Source: Angustibacter luteus (GTDB lineage: Bacteria; Actinomycetota; Actinomycetes; Actinomycetales; Angustibacteraceae). Taken from it: 64,000 nt of DNA. The notes under the pieces were generated by a model that saw only the letters and a program-made list of their open reading frames with translations, was not told the DNA's origin and did no database searches. The stretch spans positions 336,290 through 400,289 of the forward strand of contig NZ_BAABFP010000007.1 in the NCBI RefSeq assembly GCF_039541115.1. The letters are read 5' to 3'. Made by a program: the position numbers and the translations under genes. Shown piece by piece: positions 49,226 through 58,677 of this stretch (positions within the stretch are counted from its first letter, which is position 1; every line of letters starts with the position of its first letter).

Positions 49226-50018
49226 GCCCGTCTTCGACCTGCAGGACGCGGGGGTCGTCGTCACCGGGGGCGGGTCGGGCATCGGCGCCGAGCTGTGCCG
49301 CCGCTTTGCCACGCGCGGCGCGCGGGTGGTCGTCAACGACCTGAATCCTGATGCGGCGCAGGCCGTGGCGAGCGAGATCGGTGCGCTGGCCGCGCCGGGG
49401 GATGCAGCCACCGCCGAAGGGGTGGCCGCACTCGTCGCGCTGGCCCGCGAGCACCTCGGCGAGGTGGACCTGTTCTGCGCCAACGCCGGCGTCGCCCCGC
49501 GGGGTGGTCCGGTCGGCCCGGGCGCCACCACCCCGCAGGCCTGGTCCCAGGCCCTCGAGGTCAACGTGCTCGCCCACGTGCGGGCCGCCGAGGAGCTCCT
49601 GCCGGCCTGGCTCGAGCGGGGCCGCGGGCACCTGCTCGTCACCGCCTCCGCCGCCGGGCTGCTCACGATGCTCGGCAGTGCGCCGTACGCGGTGACCAAG
49701 CACGCCGCGGTCGCGTTCGCCGAGTGGATGCGACTCACCTACTCCCACCGCGGGATCGTCGTCCAGGCGCTGTGTCCGCAGGGCGTCCGGACGCCGATGC
49801 TCGAGGGGTCTGGTCGACTCGGCCGCGCACTCCTGGAGCCCGATGCGGTGGACGTCTCCGTCGTCGGCGACGCCGTGCTGGCCGCGTTGCGGACCGGCGA
49901 GTTCCTCGTCCTGCCGCACCCCGAGGTGGCCGGCTACCTCGCCGCCAAGGCGGCCGACCCCGACGGCTGGGTGGACTCGATGAACCGGCTCCAGCAGCGG
50001 CTGGAGTCCGGTCGCTGA
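49218..50018 (+). CDS. Short-chain dehydrogenase/reductase 2
   Basis: 266 residues from GTG 49218, eight bases inside the previous gene. GVVVTGGGSGIGAELCRRFA near 12-31 (TGxxxGIG), ANAG near 90, catalytic Ser in VTASAAG near 139 and YAVTK near 154. Last gene of the dehydrogenase operon. Substrate unknown; fits the family of acyl-chain or polyketide-like alcohol dehydrogenases. Confidence 0.9.
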   Translation: MTEPVFDLQDAGVVVTGGGSGIGAELCRRFATRGARVVVNDLNPDAAQAVASEIGALAAPGDAATAEGVAALVALAREHLGEVDLFCANAGVAPRGGPVGPGATTPQAWSQALEVNVLAHVRAAEELLPAWLERGRGHLLVTASAAGLLTMLGSAPYAVTKHAAVAFAEWMRLTYSHRGIVVQALCPQGVRTPMLEGSGRLGRALLEPDAVDVSVVGDAVLAALRTGEFLVLPHPEVAGYLAAKAADPDGWVDSMNRLQQRLESGR

Positions 50019-50060
50019 GCTCGGTCGCTGAGCCCGGCCACTGAACCGCCAGGCTCGGCG

Positions 50061-51665
50061 CTAGCGGTCCACGCCGGCTGAGAAGACCTCGCGGGCCAGC
50101 AGCGGGCGCAGCCGTCGCTCGACGTCCGGGGTGACGAACGCCTGGTGCAGGCTGCCCTCGAGCACGTTGCCGATCGCGCCCATCACCATCGCCTGGTCCA
50201 GCGACAGGTACGTCCTGGCCACCGTGCCCGACCGCACCGCGACGGCGTCGTAGAAGCCGCCGTCGCCGTAGGCGCCGAGGTTCTGCTTGAGCCTGGCCAG
50301 GTTGTCCATCGCGGCCCGCGGGGCGTAGGGCAGCGCCAGGAACGACGCGTGCGGGGTGACGACCCCGTCGCCGAACGTCGGTGCGGGCGCCGTCGCAGGG
50401 CGGCAGTCGCCGAACCCGCCGTCCACGGCCGTCTTCTCGGCGTCCGAGTAGTAGCCGTCCGAGTTCATTCCGATCGCGTCGACGCCGTACTCGCGGTACC
50501 CGCCACCGGGCGTGCTGGACGGCGAGAAGCCCCAGTAGCCGTACTTCGCGTCGTCCAGACCGTGCTCGATCTGGGCGCGCACGGTCAGCGGGTGGTTGAC
50601 CGCCCAGCTGCGCTTGCCCCAGGCCGACTCCGGCACGAAGAGGTCCGGCATCAGGGACTCGAACATGTCGCCGCCCCAGCTCGGCACCAGCCGCATACCG
50701 CGGTACCGGTAGGCGCCCTCGTAGACCGGGACGCCGAGGTAGGTCCTGGTGGTGCCGACCGGCTGCTGCTCCTGCCAGGACCAGTCGCAGGTGCTCGGGA
50801 AGGTGCGCCACGTCGCGTAGTAGGCCTGCGGCGGGATCTCGCCCCGCGCGATGCCCAGGTAGAGCGCGATGCGTGCTTCCGTCACCGTCGTGTCGTAGCT
50901 GTTGCAGGTGTACCAGACGTCCGGGCCGCGGTCGCGGTAGTTGTCCACGACCGCGCAGCCGGTGGGGGCGGTGTCCCAGAAGCCGCCGCGGATGAAGCCG
51001 GCGCTCACCCCGTCGCGCGCCGGCGCGGGGTTGTAGAAGAAGCCGAAGTCCATGGGGCGCAACAGGTCCTGGGCCTGCCGGCGCAGCTGCGGCTCGGCGC
51101 CGGAGACCACCATGAGCGCCGCCGCCAGCCAGCCGTTGTCGACGCTGGACAGGAACGGGGTGATCGGGTCCCCGGACGTCGGCCACACCGTGAGCTTGGC
51201 CGCGGTGTGCTCGTCGTACCAGTTGTAGAACATGCCGCTGGCCGGGTGACGGTCCATGTGCTGCAACGTCCGCAGCGTCGTGGACAGCCGCCGCAAGGCC
51301 TCGCGGTGGGAGATCACCCCGGTGTCCCGCGCCACCACGGTGCTCCACAGGTAGCCGCCGATGTTGGTCGGCGAGGTGTAGCCGGACCGGACCGGCGCTG
51401 TGACCGGGCCGGTCATGTTGTCCGCCGGCAGCCCGGTGGCGTCGTCCGTCATGGCGACGAACGAGCGCCAGGTGTCGGCGGCGTAGCGGCGCAGCGTGGC
51501 CTGGTCAGCCCGGGTGAGCCGGTCCGACGTCGGCCTCGCGCCGGACGTCGCGCTGGCGGTGGACGTCGCGCTAGCGGTGGACGTCGCGCTGGCGGTGCTC
51601 ACCCCCGCGGCCAGGGTGAGCGGGATCAGGCTCGCGACGGTCAGCAGAACGGTGCGACGGTGCAC
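50061..51665 (-). CDS. Secreted glycoamylase-like protein (GH144-related)
   Basis: 534 residues, GTG start. Signal peptide 1-27 (MHRRTVLLTVASLIPLTLAA). After it a Ser/Thr/Ala repeat from three 18-base DNA units. Main domain: NIGGYLWSTVVARDTGVIS near 100, LSSVDNGWLAAALMVVSGAE near 168, GAYRYRGMRLVPSWGGDMFE near 315 and YGVDAIGMNSDGYYSDAEKT near 402. This is the (alpha/alpha)6 glycoamylase-like fold of PF10091, whose characterised members include endo-beta-1,2-glucanases (GH144). Substrate is not certain. No wall anchor. Confidence 0.8.
   Translation of the reverse strand: MHRRTVLLTVASLIPLTLAAGVSTASATSTASATSTASATSGARPTSDRLTRADQATLRRYAADTWRSFVAMTDDATGLPADNMTGPVTAPVRSGYTSPTNIGGYLWSTVVARDTGVISHREALRRLSTTLRTLQHMDRHPASGMFYNWYDEHTAAKLTVWPTSGDPITPFLSSVDNGWLAAALMVVSGAEPQLRRQAQDLLRPMDFGFFYNPAPARDGVSAGFIRGGFWDTAPTGCAVVDNYRDRGPDVWYTCNSYDTTVTEARIALYLGIARGEIPPQAYYATWRTFPSTCDWSWQEQQPVGTTRTYLGVPVYEGAYRYRGMRLVPSWGGDMFESLMPDLFVPESAWGKRSWAVNHPLTVRAQIEHGLDDAKYGYWGFSPSSTPGGGYREYGVDAIGMNSDGYYSDAEKTAVDGGFGDCRPATAPAPTFGDGVVTPHASFLALPYAPRAAMDNLARLKQNLGAYGDGGFYDAVAVRSGTVARTYLSLDQAMVMGAIGNVLEGSLHQAFVTPDVERRLRPLLAREVFSAGVDR
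51543..51596. repeat. Three 18-bp tandem repeats in the glycoamylase-like gene
   Basis: GGACGTCGCGCTGGCGGT three times (one base differs in unit two) on the plus strand. Encodes TASATS units just after the signal peptide, a likely flexible linker. Confidence 0.9.
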
Positions 51666-51737
51666 GGTGTGGGACCTCCCATGGGATCTTCCCCACCCGG
51701 CACCCTGTCCGAGGTGTCCGAATCGCGCAACTTCAGA

Positions 51738-52967
51738 TCAGGAGTAGCGGGCCAGCTCGCGGCGCGCCAGCGACATGCGGTGCACCTCGTCCGGACCGTC
51801 GGCGAGCCGCAGGGTGCGCGCCGCGACCCACAGCTCGGCGAGCGGGGTGTCCTGCGAGACGCCGGCTCCGCCGTGCACCTGGATCGCGTCGTCGATGACC
51901 CGCTGGGCCATCAGCGGCACCGCGATCTTGATGGCCTGGATCTCGGCGTGCGCCCCCTTGTTGCCGACCGTGTCCATCAGCCAGGCGGTCTTGAGCACCA
52001 GCAGCCGGGCCTGCTCGATGGCGACCCGCGCGTTCGCGACCTGCTCGCGCACCACACCCTGCTGGGCCAGCGGCCGGCCGAACGCCTCCCGCTCGTTGGC
52101 CCGCCGGCACATGAGCTCGAGCGCTCGCTCCGCCATGCCGATCAGCCGCATGCAGTGGTGGATCCGGCCTGGCCCCAACCGGGCCTGGGCGATCGCGAAC
52201 CCCTCGCCCTCGCCCTTGAGGATGTTGGCCGCCGGGACCCGCACGTCGTCGAACGCGACCTCGGCGTGCCCGCCGTGCGGGGCGTCGTCGTACCCGAACG
52301 TGTGCAGGGCACGGACGACGCGCACCCCCTCGGCGTCCCGCGGGACCAGGATCATGGACTGCCGGCGGTGCCGGTGCACGCTGTCGTCGGCCGGGTCCGC
52401 CGACTGGCCCATGACGACGAAGATCTCCGCCGCCGGGTCCATCGCACCGGTCGACCACCACTTGCGCCCGCTGACGACGTACTCGTCACCGTCGCGCCGG
52501 ATCCTGGTCTCGATGTTCGTCGCATCGGACGAGGCGACGTCGGGCTCCGTCATGCAGAAGGCCGAACGGATCCGCCCGTCCAGCAACGGTTCCAGCCACT
52601 GCGACTGCTGCTCGGGAGTGCCGAACTCCGCCAGCACCTCCATGTTCCCGGTGTCCGGTGCCGCGCAGTTCAGCGCCTCCGGCGCGAGCCACGGGGAGCG
52701 CCCGGTCAGCTCCGCCAGCGGCGCGTACTGGGCGTTCGTCAGGCCCGCGCCGTGCTCGCCCGGGATGAACAGGTTCCACAGGCCCTGCGCCCTGGCCGCA
52801 GCCTTGAGCTCGGTGACGACGGCCGGTCGCGACCACTCGCGGTCGGTGCCGCGGGCCCGCTGGACCTGCTCGTGCAGCACCGCCTCCGCGGGGTACACGT
52901 GCTCAACCAGGAAGGTCTGCAGCCGCTCCGCGAGCGCGCGGGTGCGGTCGTCGTAGGCGAAGTCCAC
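51738..52967 (-). CDS. Acyl-CoA dehydrogenase, ACAD10/11 type
   Basis: 409 residues, GTG start. Landmarks: [20 protein letters not shown] near 137, [20 protein letters not shown] near 166, [20 protein letters not shown] near 258, and [20 protein letters not shown] near 369. '[12 protein letters not shown]' with Asp in the base position is the signature of ACAD10/11 and bacterial relatives such as LvaC, in contrast to 'GYxxEY' of the enzyme at 46255. In the same operon lies an APH-like kinase, as in the ACAD10/11 fusion. This favours a role in 4-hydroxyacyl-CoA breakdown through a phosphorylated intermediate. Confidence 0.9.
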   Translation of the reverse strand: MDFAYDDRTRALAERLQTFLVEHVYPAEAVLHEQVQRARGTDREWSRPAVVTELKAAARAQGLWNLFIPGEHGAGLTNAQYAPLAELTGRSPWLAPEALNCAAPDTGNMEVLAEFGTPEQQSQWLEPLLDGRIRSAFCMTEPDVASSDATNIETRIRRDGDEYVVSGRKWWSTGAMDPAAEIFVVMGQSADPADDSVHRHRRQSMILVPRDAEGVRVVRALHTFGYDDAPHGGHAEVAFDDVRVPAANILKGEGEGFAIAQARLGPGRIHHCMRLIGMAERALELMCRRANEREAFGRPLAQQGVVREQVANARVAIEQARLLVLKTAWLMDTVGNKGAHAEIQAIKIAVPLMAQRVIDDAIQVHGGAGVSQDTPLAELWVAARTLRLADGPDEVHRMSLARRELARYS

Positions 52968-52968
52968 G

Positions 52969-53751
52969 TCAGGCCTTTCCGTCGGCGGGCTCGGCGGGTG
53001 CGGCGAGCTCGGCGAGCAACAGGTAGCCGGTCTGCTCGGGCCGCTCCAGCCCGGGCAGGTGCCCGGCCCACGCCAGCTCCACCAGCCGAGCGTGCGGCAT
53101 CACGTCGGCCAGGTGCCGGGCGACGTCTTGGAAGAGGTCGAGGTCCTGGCCGCCGCTGAAGGCCACCGTGGGGACCTCGATCGTCGCGGCGTCCACGTCC
53201 GGCCGGACCGGGTCGAGGTCGTCGTCGGCAACCAGCTGGATCTCGAAGGTACGGCGCTGCATCTCGCCCAGGGCATCCCGAGCAGCCGGAGTCGCGTCCG
53301 GGCCCAGCCAGGTCTGCACGTTCAGCGCGACCGCGGCCTCGACGTCCCCGGCCTCGAGGAGGGCGTCCTCGGCCTCGCCGAACGCCTCGACGGCCGGGGT
53401 GCGCTGAACCCCCGGGTAGGCCGCACAGAGCAGCAGCAGCTGCGAGACCCGTTGCGGCGCAACGGTGGCCAGCTCCAGCGCGATCCGGCCGCCGTACGAG
53501 GAGCCGACCACGGCGACCCGCTCGATCCCGAGCGCGTCCAACAGGGCCAGCAGGTCGGCACTGTCGCTCCAGCCCGGCTCGGGAGGTGGTGGGGTTTCAC
53601 CGAAGCCGCGCAGGTCCGGCCGCACGACCCGGTGCCTGGCCGTCAGCGCGGCCCACTGGCCGTCCCACTGCCGGCGGTCCGCCGCGCCGGAGTGCAGCAG
53701 CAGCACCGCCTCGCCGTCGCCGGCCACGTCGTGCGCGAGCAGGTCACTCAT
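52969..53751 (-). CDS. Alpha/beta hydrolase
   Basis: 260 residues; ATG overlaps the upstream stop (ATGA). [20 protein letters not shown] near 17-36 (oxyanion region), [17 protein letters not shown] near 80 with the nucleophile Ser in GSSYGG, and a C-terminal [14 protein letters not shown] with catalytic His. The acid is probably Asp near [14 protein letters not shown]. Substrate open; lies between the phosphotransferase and dehydrogenase genes, perhaps as an ester or lactone hydrolase feeding the pathway. Confidence 0.9.
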   Translation of the reverse strand: MSDLLAHDVAGDGEAVLLLHSGAADRRQWDGQWAALTARHRVVRPDLRGFGETPPPPEPGWSDSADLLALLDALGIERVAVVGSSYGGRIALELATVAPQRVSQLLLLCAAYPGVQRTPAVEAFGEAEDALLEAGDVEAAVALNVQTWLGPDATPAARDALGEMQRRTFEIQLVADDDLDPVRPDVDAATIEVPTVAFSGGQDLDLFQDVARHLADVMPHARLVELAWAGHLPGLERPEQTGYLLLAELAAPAEPADGKA

Positions 53752-54779
53752 GGCGTCTCCTCCAGTGCGAGCCGTCCCGTCGAGACCAGTCCGGGCACCA
53801 CGGCGCCGATCTGGTCGAACCCTGCCCCGACGGTCTGGCCCTGGGTGTACCGGTAGTGGATGCCCTCGAGGATCACCGCCAGCTTGAAGCAGCCGAACGC
53901 CACGTACCAGGGCAGCGCGGTCAGGTCGAGACCCGCGCTGGCCGCGTAGCGCTGCGCCAGCTCGCCGCCGCTCGGGAAACCGCGCACCGCGGCGGGCATG
54001 TCCGTGATCGAACCCAACGCGGGGGTCGACTCGTCGCCCCAGTAGACGAGGAGCAGCCCGAGGTCGGTCAGGGGGTCGCCGAGAGTGGCCATCTCCCAGT
54101 CCAGCACCGCGGCGACGTCCCAGCGCTCGGGGCGCACCAGCAGGTTGTCCAGCCGGAAGTCGCCGTGCACCACGGTGGCTCGCTGAGCGGCCGGCACGGC
54201 TGCTGCCAGGGCGGCGTGCAGCTCGTCGATCCCGGCCACCTCCCGGCTGCGGCTCGCCGCCAGCTGCTTGCCCCACCGCGACACCTGCCGGGTCAGGAAG
54301 CCGTCCGGGCGGCCGAAGTCACCGAGCCCCACCGCGCCGGGATCGACCGAGTGCAGGGCCGCCAGCGTGTCCACCAGGCGCTCCGCCAGCGGCCCCCGGG
54401 CCGTCTCGGGGACGCTCATCAGCTGCTCGCTCGTGCGCAGCACCAGGCCGTCCACCCGCTCCATCACGTAGAACGGCGCGTCCAGCGGCGAGTCGTCCGC
54501 GCACAGCAGCAGCGGTTCCGGGACGGGCACCGCGCCACCGTGCAGGGCGCCGATCACCCGGAACTCGCGGCTCATGTCGTGCGCGGTAGCCAGCACGTGC
54601 CCGAGCGGCGGCCGGCGCAGCACCCAGCGGTGCGTGTCGTCGTCCAGCCGGTAGGTGAGGTTGGACCGCCCACCGGCGATCAGCTCGGCCCGCAGGTCGC
54701 CGTCCCGCAGTCGCGGGTGGTGGACGTCGAGCCACCGGGTCAGCGCGGCGAGGTCGAGTCCACGGGGCACGCCAGGCAC
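53748..54779 (-). CDS. Phosphotransferase (APH family), ACAD10/11- or LvaA-like
   Basis: 343 residues from GTG 54779. Kinase-like motifs: IAGGRSNLTYRLDDDTHRWV near 35 (glycine loop), ATVVHGDFRLDNLLVRPERW near 200 (catalytic HGDxxxxN) and AAVLDWEMATLGDPLTDLGL near 220 (DxE-type metal site). These resemble the APH part of ACAD10/11. In Pseudomonas putida the LvaA kinase phosphorylates 4-hydroxyacyl-CoA before LvaC removes the phosphate. Here the kinase, hydrolase and dehydrogenase genes overlap or nearly touch, so the same pathway is plausible. Confidence 0.88.
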   Translation of the reverse strand: MPGVPRGLDLAALTRWLDVHHPRLRDGDLRAELIAGGRSNLTYRLDDDTHRWVLRRPPLGHVLATAHDMSREFRVIGALHGGAVPVPEPLLLCADDSPLDAPFYVMERVDGLVLRTSEQLMSVPETARGPLAERLVDTLAALHSVDPGAVGLGDFGRPDGFLTRQVSRWGKQLAASRSREVAGIDELHAALAAAVPAAQRATVVHGDFRLDNLLVRPERWDVAAVLDWEMATLGDPLTDLGLLLVYWGDESTPALGSITDMPAAVRGFPSGGELAQRYAASAGLDLTALPWYVAFGCFKLAVILEGIHYRYTQGQTVGAGFDQIGAVVPGLVSTGRLALEETP

Positions 54780-54846
54780 CGTATCCCAGCCCGATCACGG
54801 CCGCTGGGTTGCCGTGACCCACCGCTGGCAAGGCAGGATGTCGGCC

Positions 54847-55308
54847 ATGGCCCGCTACCGCTGCGACTACCCGATGCGCTGGTCCGACATGGACGCCTAC
54901 GGCCACGTGAACAACGTGCAGTACCTGCGGTTCTTCGAGGACGCCCGGATCGAGGCGTTCGCCGCGCACCAGGCGGGCGAGGGGGACAAGAGCCTGCTCG
55001 ACGCCGGGATCCTGGTCGTGCGGCACGAGATCGAGTACCTCAAGCCGCTGAAGTGGCGTCCTGAGCCGGTGCACATCGACCTCTGGATCACCGAGCTAAA
55101 GGGCGCCCGCATCGACGTCGGGTACGAGGTGTACGACGCGCACGAGGGTGCCGAGCGGGTTCGGTACGCCGTGGCGGAATCCACCCTGGTGATCTTCGAC
55201 CTGGTCAGCGAGCGGCCGAAGCGCATCGGCCAGGCCGACCTGGAGCGCCTGGACGCGCTGCGCGGCGAGCCCGTGCCGTTCCGGGTGCGACGGTCCCGCA
55301 GTGAGTGA
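54847..55308 (+). CDS. Hotdog-fold acyl-CoA thioesterase (4HBT)
   Basis: 153 residues from ATG 54847; ATG 54838 is an in-frame alternative. Pattern MRWSDMDAYGHVNNVQYLRF at about residues 9-28 (Asp as base, 'hvNNv') and a long helix IEAFAAHQAGEGDKSLL mark the 4HBT family of YbgC/FadM-like thioesterases. Substrate not determined. Next gene overlaps its end by eight bases. Confidence 0.9.
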   Translation: MARYRCDYPMRWSDMDAYGHVNNVQYLRFFEDARIEAFAAHQAGEGDKSLLDAGILVVRHEIEYLKPLKWRPEPVHIDLWITELKGARIDVGYEVYDAHEGAERVRYAVAESTLVIFDLVSERPKRIGQADLERLDALRGEPVPFRVRRSRSE

Positions 55309-55945
55309 CCTGCTGCTGCCGGACCCGCAGACCGCCGCGGACCTGACCACCTACCTGGCTCGCGCCCGCCGGGTCGACCCGGACGGCGCGGCCCGGCTGG
55401 TCGCGGCCGGGACGGCGCTGGCGGTCTACGTCTCGCCGGTGCACGGCGGCTCGGGGCCGACGGTGCTGGGGCTGCGCGTCGTCCCGCTCGCCGCGCCGGC
55501 GGCGCTGGACCGGACGGTCCCGTTGTCGGCACTGGCGGACCGGCTCGCGAGGCCCTCCGCTGAGACCGGCACCGTGGCGCTGCCCGTGCCGCCGATGGAC
55601 GCCACGGACGCCGGGTGGGCCGGGGTCACGCCACCGCGCACCGGGTGGCAGGCGGTCGGCGCGCTCGACGTCCAGGCCCTCGGCGTGGCGGCCCGGGCCG
55701 GGATCGACGAGATCGCCACCGGCGCCGGCGAGGGCTCCGGTTCGGCCGCGGTCGTCCGGCTGCGGGCCCTCGTCTGGGGCCGCGACCTGGACGGCGTGGA
55801 CGGCGTCCCGGCCGGTGCCGCGTACGTGGCCGAGTCGTTGGGCTTCCTGGGAGCGGACGAGCCGGTCACCCTGCACGCGCAGGGGCCGTGGCGCCGGCTG
55901 TCCAGCGTCCGCGGCCACGTGATCGCGCGGCGCTCGCTGATCTGA
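55301..55945 (+). CDS. Conserved actinobacterial protein downstream of thioesterase
   Basis: 214 residues from GTG 55301 inside the thioesterase end. Hydrophobic Ala/Val/Gly-rich strands (TALAVYVSPVHGGSGPTVLG), a Pro-rich centre and no catalytic motif that I recognise. Repeatedly found beside 4HBT genes in actinobacteria as far as I recall, but no function is known. No membrane span or signal peptide. Confidence 0.72.
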   Translation: MSDLLLPDPQTAADLTTYLARARRVDPDGAARLVAAGTALAVYVSPVHGGSGPTVLGLRVVPLAAPAALDRTVPLSALADRLARPSAETGTVALPVPPMDATDAGWAGVTPPRTGWQAVGALDVQALGVAARAGIDEIATGAGEGSGSAAVVRLRALVWGRDLDGVDGVPAGAAYVAESLGFLGADEPVTLHAQGPWRRLSSVRGHVIARRSLI

Positions 55946-56006
55946 GCCGTCCCGGCCGTCCGCGCGCCACCCACCGCGGGTGATGCCAGCCCCGTCCGCC
56001 CGCACC

Positions 56007-56012
56007 TACGTT
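56007..56012 (+). promoter_or_regulatory. -10 box (TACGTT) of the sulfatase gene
   Basis: TACGTT is six bases before ATG 56019; no ribosome site is visible, so the mRNA is likely leaderless. Confidence 0.5.
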
Positions 56013-56018
56013 CGAGGC

Positions 56019-57533
56019 ATGCCTCAGTCCACCCCGAACATCCTGATCATCCTCGCCGACGACATCGGCTGGTCCGACCCGAGCTGCTACCACCAGGGCC
56101 TGATGGGCACCCGGACGCCGAACATCGACCGCATCGCGGCGGACGGCGTGCGGCTCACCGACTGCTACGCGCAGGCGAGCTGCACGGCCGGTCGCGCCGC
56201 GCTGATCACGGGGCAGCTGCCGATGCGCACCGGTCTCACGACGGTCGGCATGCCCGGTGCGCCGCAGGGTATCCAGGCCGAGGACCCCACGCTGGCGGAG
56301 CTGATCAAGCCGCTCGGGTACCTGACCGCGCAGATCGGCAAGAACCACCTCGGGGACCGCAACGACTACCTGCCCACCGTGCACGGCTGGGACGAGTTCT
56401 ACGGCAACCTCTACCACCTCAACGCCGAGGAGGAGCCGGAGCAGCCTGACTACCCGCGCGACCACCCGGCCTTCCAGCACTTCTTCAAGCCGCGCGGCGT
56501 GCTGGAGTGCACGGCGAGCGACGTGGATGACGACACCGTCGACGAGCGGTTCGGCCGAGTGGGCAAGCAGACCATCCGCGACACGGGTCCGCTGACCCGC
56601 GAGCGCATGGAGACCATCGAGGACGACCTGCTCGCGCACTCGGTCGACTTCATGACCCGGGCCCGCGACGCGGACAAGCCGTTCCTGCTGTGGCACAACA
56701 CGACCCGCATGCACGTCTGGACCCACCTGTCCGAGCGGTGGAAGGACAAGACGGGGTTCGGCCTGTATGCGGATGGCATGCAGGAGCTGGACTGGGTGGT
56801 CGGTGAGCTCCTGGGCAGCCTCGACGAGCTCGGCATCGCCGACGACACGATCGTGATCTTCGCGACCGACAACGGCGCCGAGAAGTTCAGCTGGCCGGAC
56901 GGCGGCACCTCGCCCTTCCGCGGCGAGAAGGGCCTGGGCTGGGAGGGCGGCTTCCGGGCGCCGTTCGCGATCCGCTGGCCCGGGCACATCCCGGCCGGCC
57001 AGGTGCTGAACGGGATCTTCTCGCTGGAGGACGTCGTCCCCACCCTGATGGCGGCGGCCGGGGACCCGGACATCAAGGAGAAGCTGCTGGCCGGGCACCA
57101 GGCCGGCGACAAGCACTTCAAGGTCCACCTGGACGGGTACAACCAGCTGCCGTACCTCACCGGCGAGGTCGAGGAGTCGGCCCGCGACGAGTTCTACTAC
57201 TACGGCGAGCACGACCTGTTCGCGATCCGGTACCGGAACTGGAAGATCCACTTCCAGGTCAAGGACGACTGGTTCGCCGGGCAGCTCAAGCGCTCGACGG
57301 TGCCGCTGCCGGTGAACCTGCGGGTCGACCCGTTCGAGCAGCACATGGAAGCGCCGTCCTACCCGATCTACGTCGGCGAGAAGCTGTGGACCGTCATGCC
57401 GGCGGGCTACATCCTGCAGCTGCACGCCAACACGTTCGCGGACTTCCCGCCGCGGCAGGCGCCGGCCGACTTCAACCCGACGCAGATGCTCGCCACCGTG
57501 CTCAGCAAGGTGGCCGGTGGGGTCGCCAACTGA
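56019..57533 (+). CDS. Type I sulfatase (arylsulfatase family)
   Basis: 504 residues. Metal site ILIILADDIGWSDPSCYHQG near 8-27 (Asp-Asp), formylglycine motif C55-T-A-G-R59 in ASCTAGRAALITGQ, GKNHLGD near 110 and FATDNGAEKFSWPDGG near 285 (Asp-Asn). Cys55 is the residue to be oxidised to formylglycine; the third position is Ala in place of Pro (CxAxR). No signal peptide, so probably cytoplasmic. The gene is followed by its own maturation enzyme gene. Natural substrate unknown. Confidence 0.93.
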   Translation: MPQSTPNILIILADDIGWSDPSCYHQGLMGTRTPNIDRIAADGVRLTDCYAQASCTAGRAALITGQLPMRTGLTTVGMPGAPQGIQAEDPTLAELIKPLGYLTAQIGKNHLGDRNDYLPTVHGWDEFYGNLYHLNAEEEPEQPDYPRDHPAFQHFFKPRGVLECTASDVDDDTVDERFGRVGKQTIRDTGPLTRERMETIEDDLLAHSVDFMTRARDADKPFLLWHNTTRMHVWTHLSERWKDKTGFGLYADGMQELDWVVGELLGSLDELGIADDTIVIFATDNGAEKFSWPDGGTSPFRGEKGLGWEGGFRAPFAIRWPGHIPAGQVLNGIFSLEDVVPTLMAAAGDPDIKEKLLAGHQAGDKHFKVHLDGYNQLPYLTGEVEESARDEFYYYGEHDLFAIRYRNWKIHFQVKDDWFAGQLKRSTVPLPVNLRVDPFEQHMEAPSYPIYVGEKLWTVMPAGYILQLHANTFADFPPRQAPADFNPTQMLATVLSKVAGGVAN

Positions 57534-57589
57534 CCGGCTCGACCGGCCCCGGGTTGAGCGAGCCGCGCCTGGTGCATGAGGCTGTCCCC

Positions 57590-58588
57590 ATGACGGTCGA
57601 CGCCCGCGAGGCCCCCTCGGCACCCCCGGCACCGGGGATGGTGTGGATCCCCGGTGGTGAGTTCGCGATGGGGTCGGAGCAGTTCTACCCGGAGGAACGC
57701 CCGGTGCGCCGCGTCGCGGTCGACGGCTTCTGGATGGACGAGCACCCGGTGACCGTCGAGGCCTTCCGCGAGTTCGTCACCGAGACCGGCTACGTCACGA
57801 TGGCCGAGCGCCCGCTCGACGCCGCCGACTACCCGGACGCCGACCCGCAGCTGCTCGTCCCGGGATCCCTGGTGTTCCGCAAGAGCGCGGGCCCGGTCGA
57901 CCTCAACGACAACCGCATGTGGTGGCAGTACGAGCCGGGCGCGTCCTGGCAGCGCCCCACGGGGAAGGGCAGCTCGTCCGCCGGCCGCCCGAACCACCCC
58001 GTCGTGCACGTCGCCTGGGAGGACGTGAACGCGTACTGCCGGTGGGCCGGCAAGGAGCTGCCCACCGAGGCCGAGTGGGAGTTCGCCGCCCGCGGCGGCC
58101 TCGACGGGGCGGTGTTCGCCTGGGGCGACGAGCACTTCCCGGAGGGTCGCGCGATGGCGAACACCTGGCAGGGCGAGTTCCCCTGGCAGAACCTGCTGGT
58201 GGACGGGCACGAGGGCACCTCGCCGGTGGGCAGCTTCCCGCCCAACGGGTACGGCCTGCTCGACATCACCGGGAACGTCTGGGAGTGGACCTGCGACTTC
58301 TACACGAACCCGGGCCCGAGCCAGCACTCCTGCTGCGTCCCCCGCAACCCTCGGGTGACCAGCCCTGACGAGTCCTTCGCCGCCGCCGGAGAGCCGGGCT
58401 CGAACCTCCCGCGCATGGTGATCAAGGGCGGCTCGCACCTGTGCGCCCCCAACTACTGCCTGCGCTACCGGCCTTCGGCGCGCCAGGCTCAGATGGTCGA
58501 CACCGGGACCGCGCACGTGGGCTTCCGCGGCATCATCCGCCCGGCCGGCGCACCGGAGCCCATCACCACCAGCACGACCACGACCTAG
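57590..58588 (+). CDS. Formylglycine-generating enzyme (SUMF1/EgtB-type fold)
   Basis: 332 residues. MVWIPGGEFAMGSEQFYPEE near 17-36, YCRWAGKELPTEAEWEFAAR near 149, DITGNVWEWTCDFYT near 225 and KGGSHLCAPNYCLRYRPSAR near 285. The CAPNYC pair matches the copper-binding active-site cysteines of aerobic FGE, which turns the sulfatase Cys into formylglycine. Placed 56 bases after the sulfatase gene on the same strand, which points to this sulfatase as its substrate. Confidence 0.93.
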   Translation: MTVDAREAPSAPPAPGMVWIPGGEFAMGSEQFYPEERPVRRVAVDGFWMDEHPVTVEAFREFVTETGYVTMAERPLDAADYPDADPQLLVPGSLVFRKSAGPVDLNDNRMWWQYEPGASWQRPTGKGSSSAGRPNHPVVHVAWEDVNAYCRWAGKELPTEAEWEFAARGGLDGAVFAWGDEHFPEGRAMANTWQGEFPWQNLLVDGHEGTSPVGSFPPNGYGLLDITGNVWEWTCDFYTNPGPSQHSCCVPRNPRVTSPDESFAAAGEPGSNLPRMVIKGGSHLCAPNYCLRYRPSARQAQMVDTGTAHVGFRGIIRPAGAPEPITTSTTTT

Positions 58589-58662
58589 GCCGCTGTCGCG
58601 GGCGGGTCGCGGCAGCGCCGAACCAGATCCGGCGCAAACGGGTGGAACCGGACGTCACCCGC

Positions 58663-58668
58663 TAGCGT
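58663..58668 (+). promoter_or_regulatory. -10 box (TAGCGT) of the lipoprotein gene
   Basis: TAGCGT lies nine bases before ATG 58678 (three before ATG 58672), favouring the later start in a leaderless message. Confidence 0.45.
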
Positions 58669-58677
58669 CCCATGACC

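Noticed and set aside
50145-53159. A 1004-codon open frame on the plus strand
   Set aside because: It is the shadow of the glycoamylase-like and acyl-CoA dehydrogenase genes on the opposite strand; composition is Arg/Val/Gly-biased with no domain.
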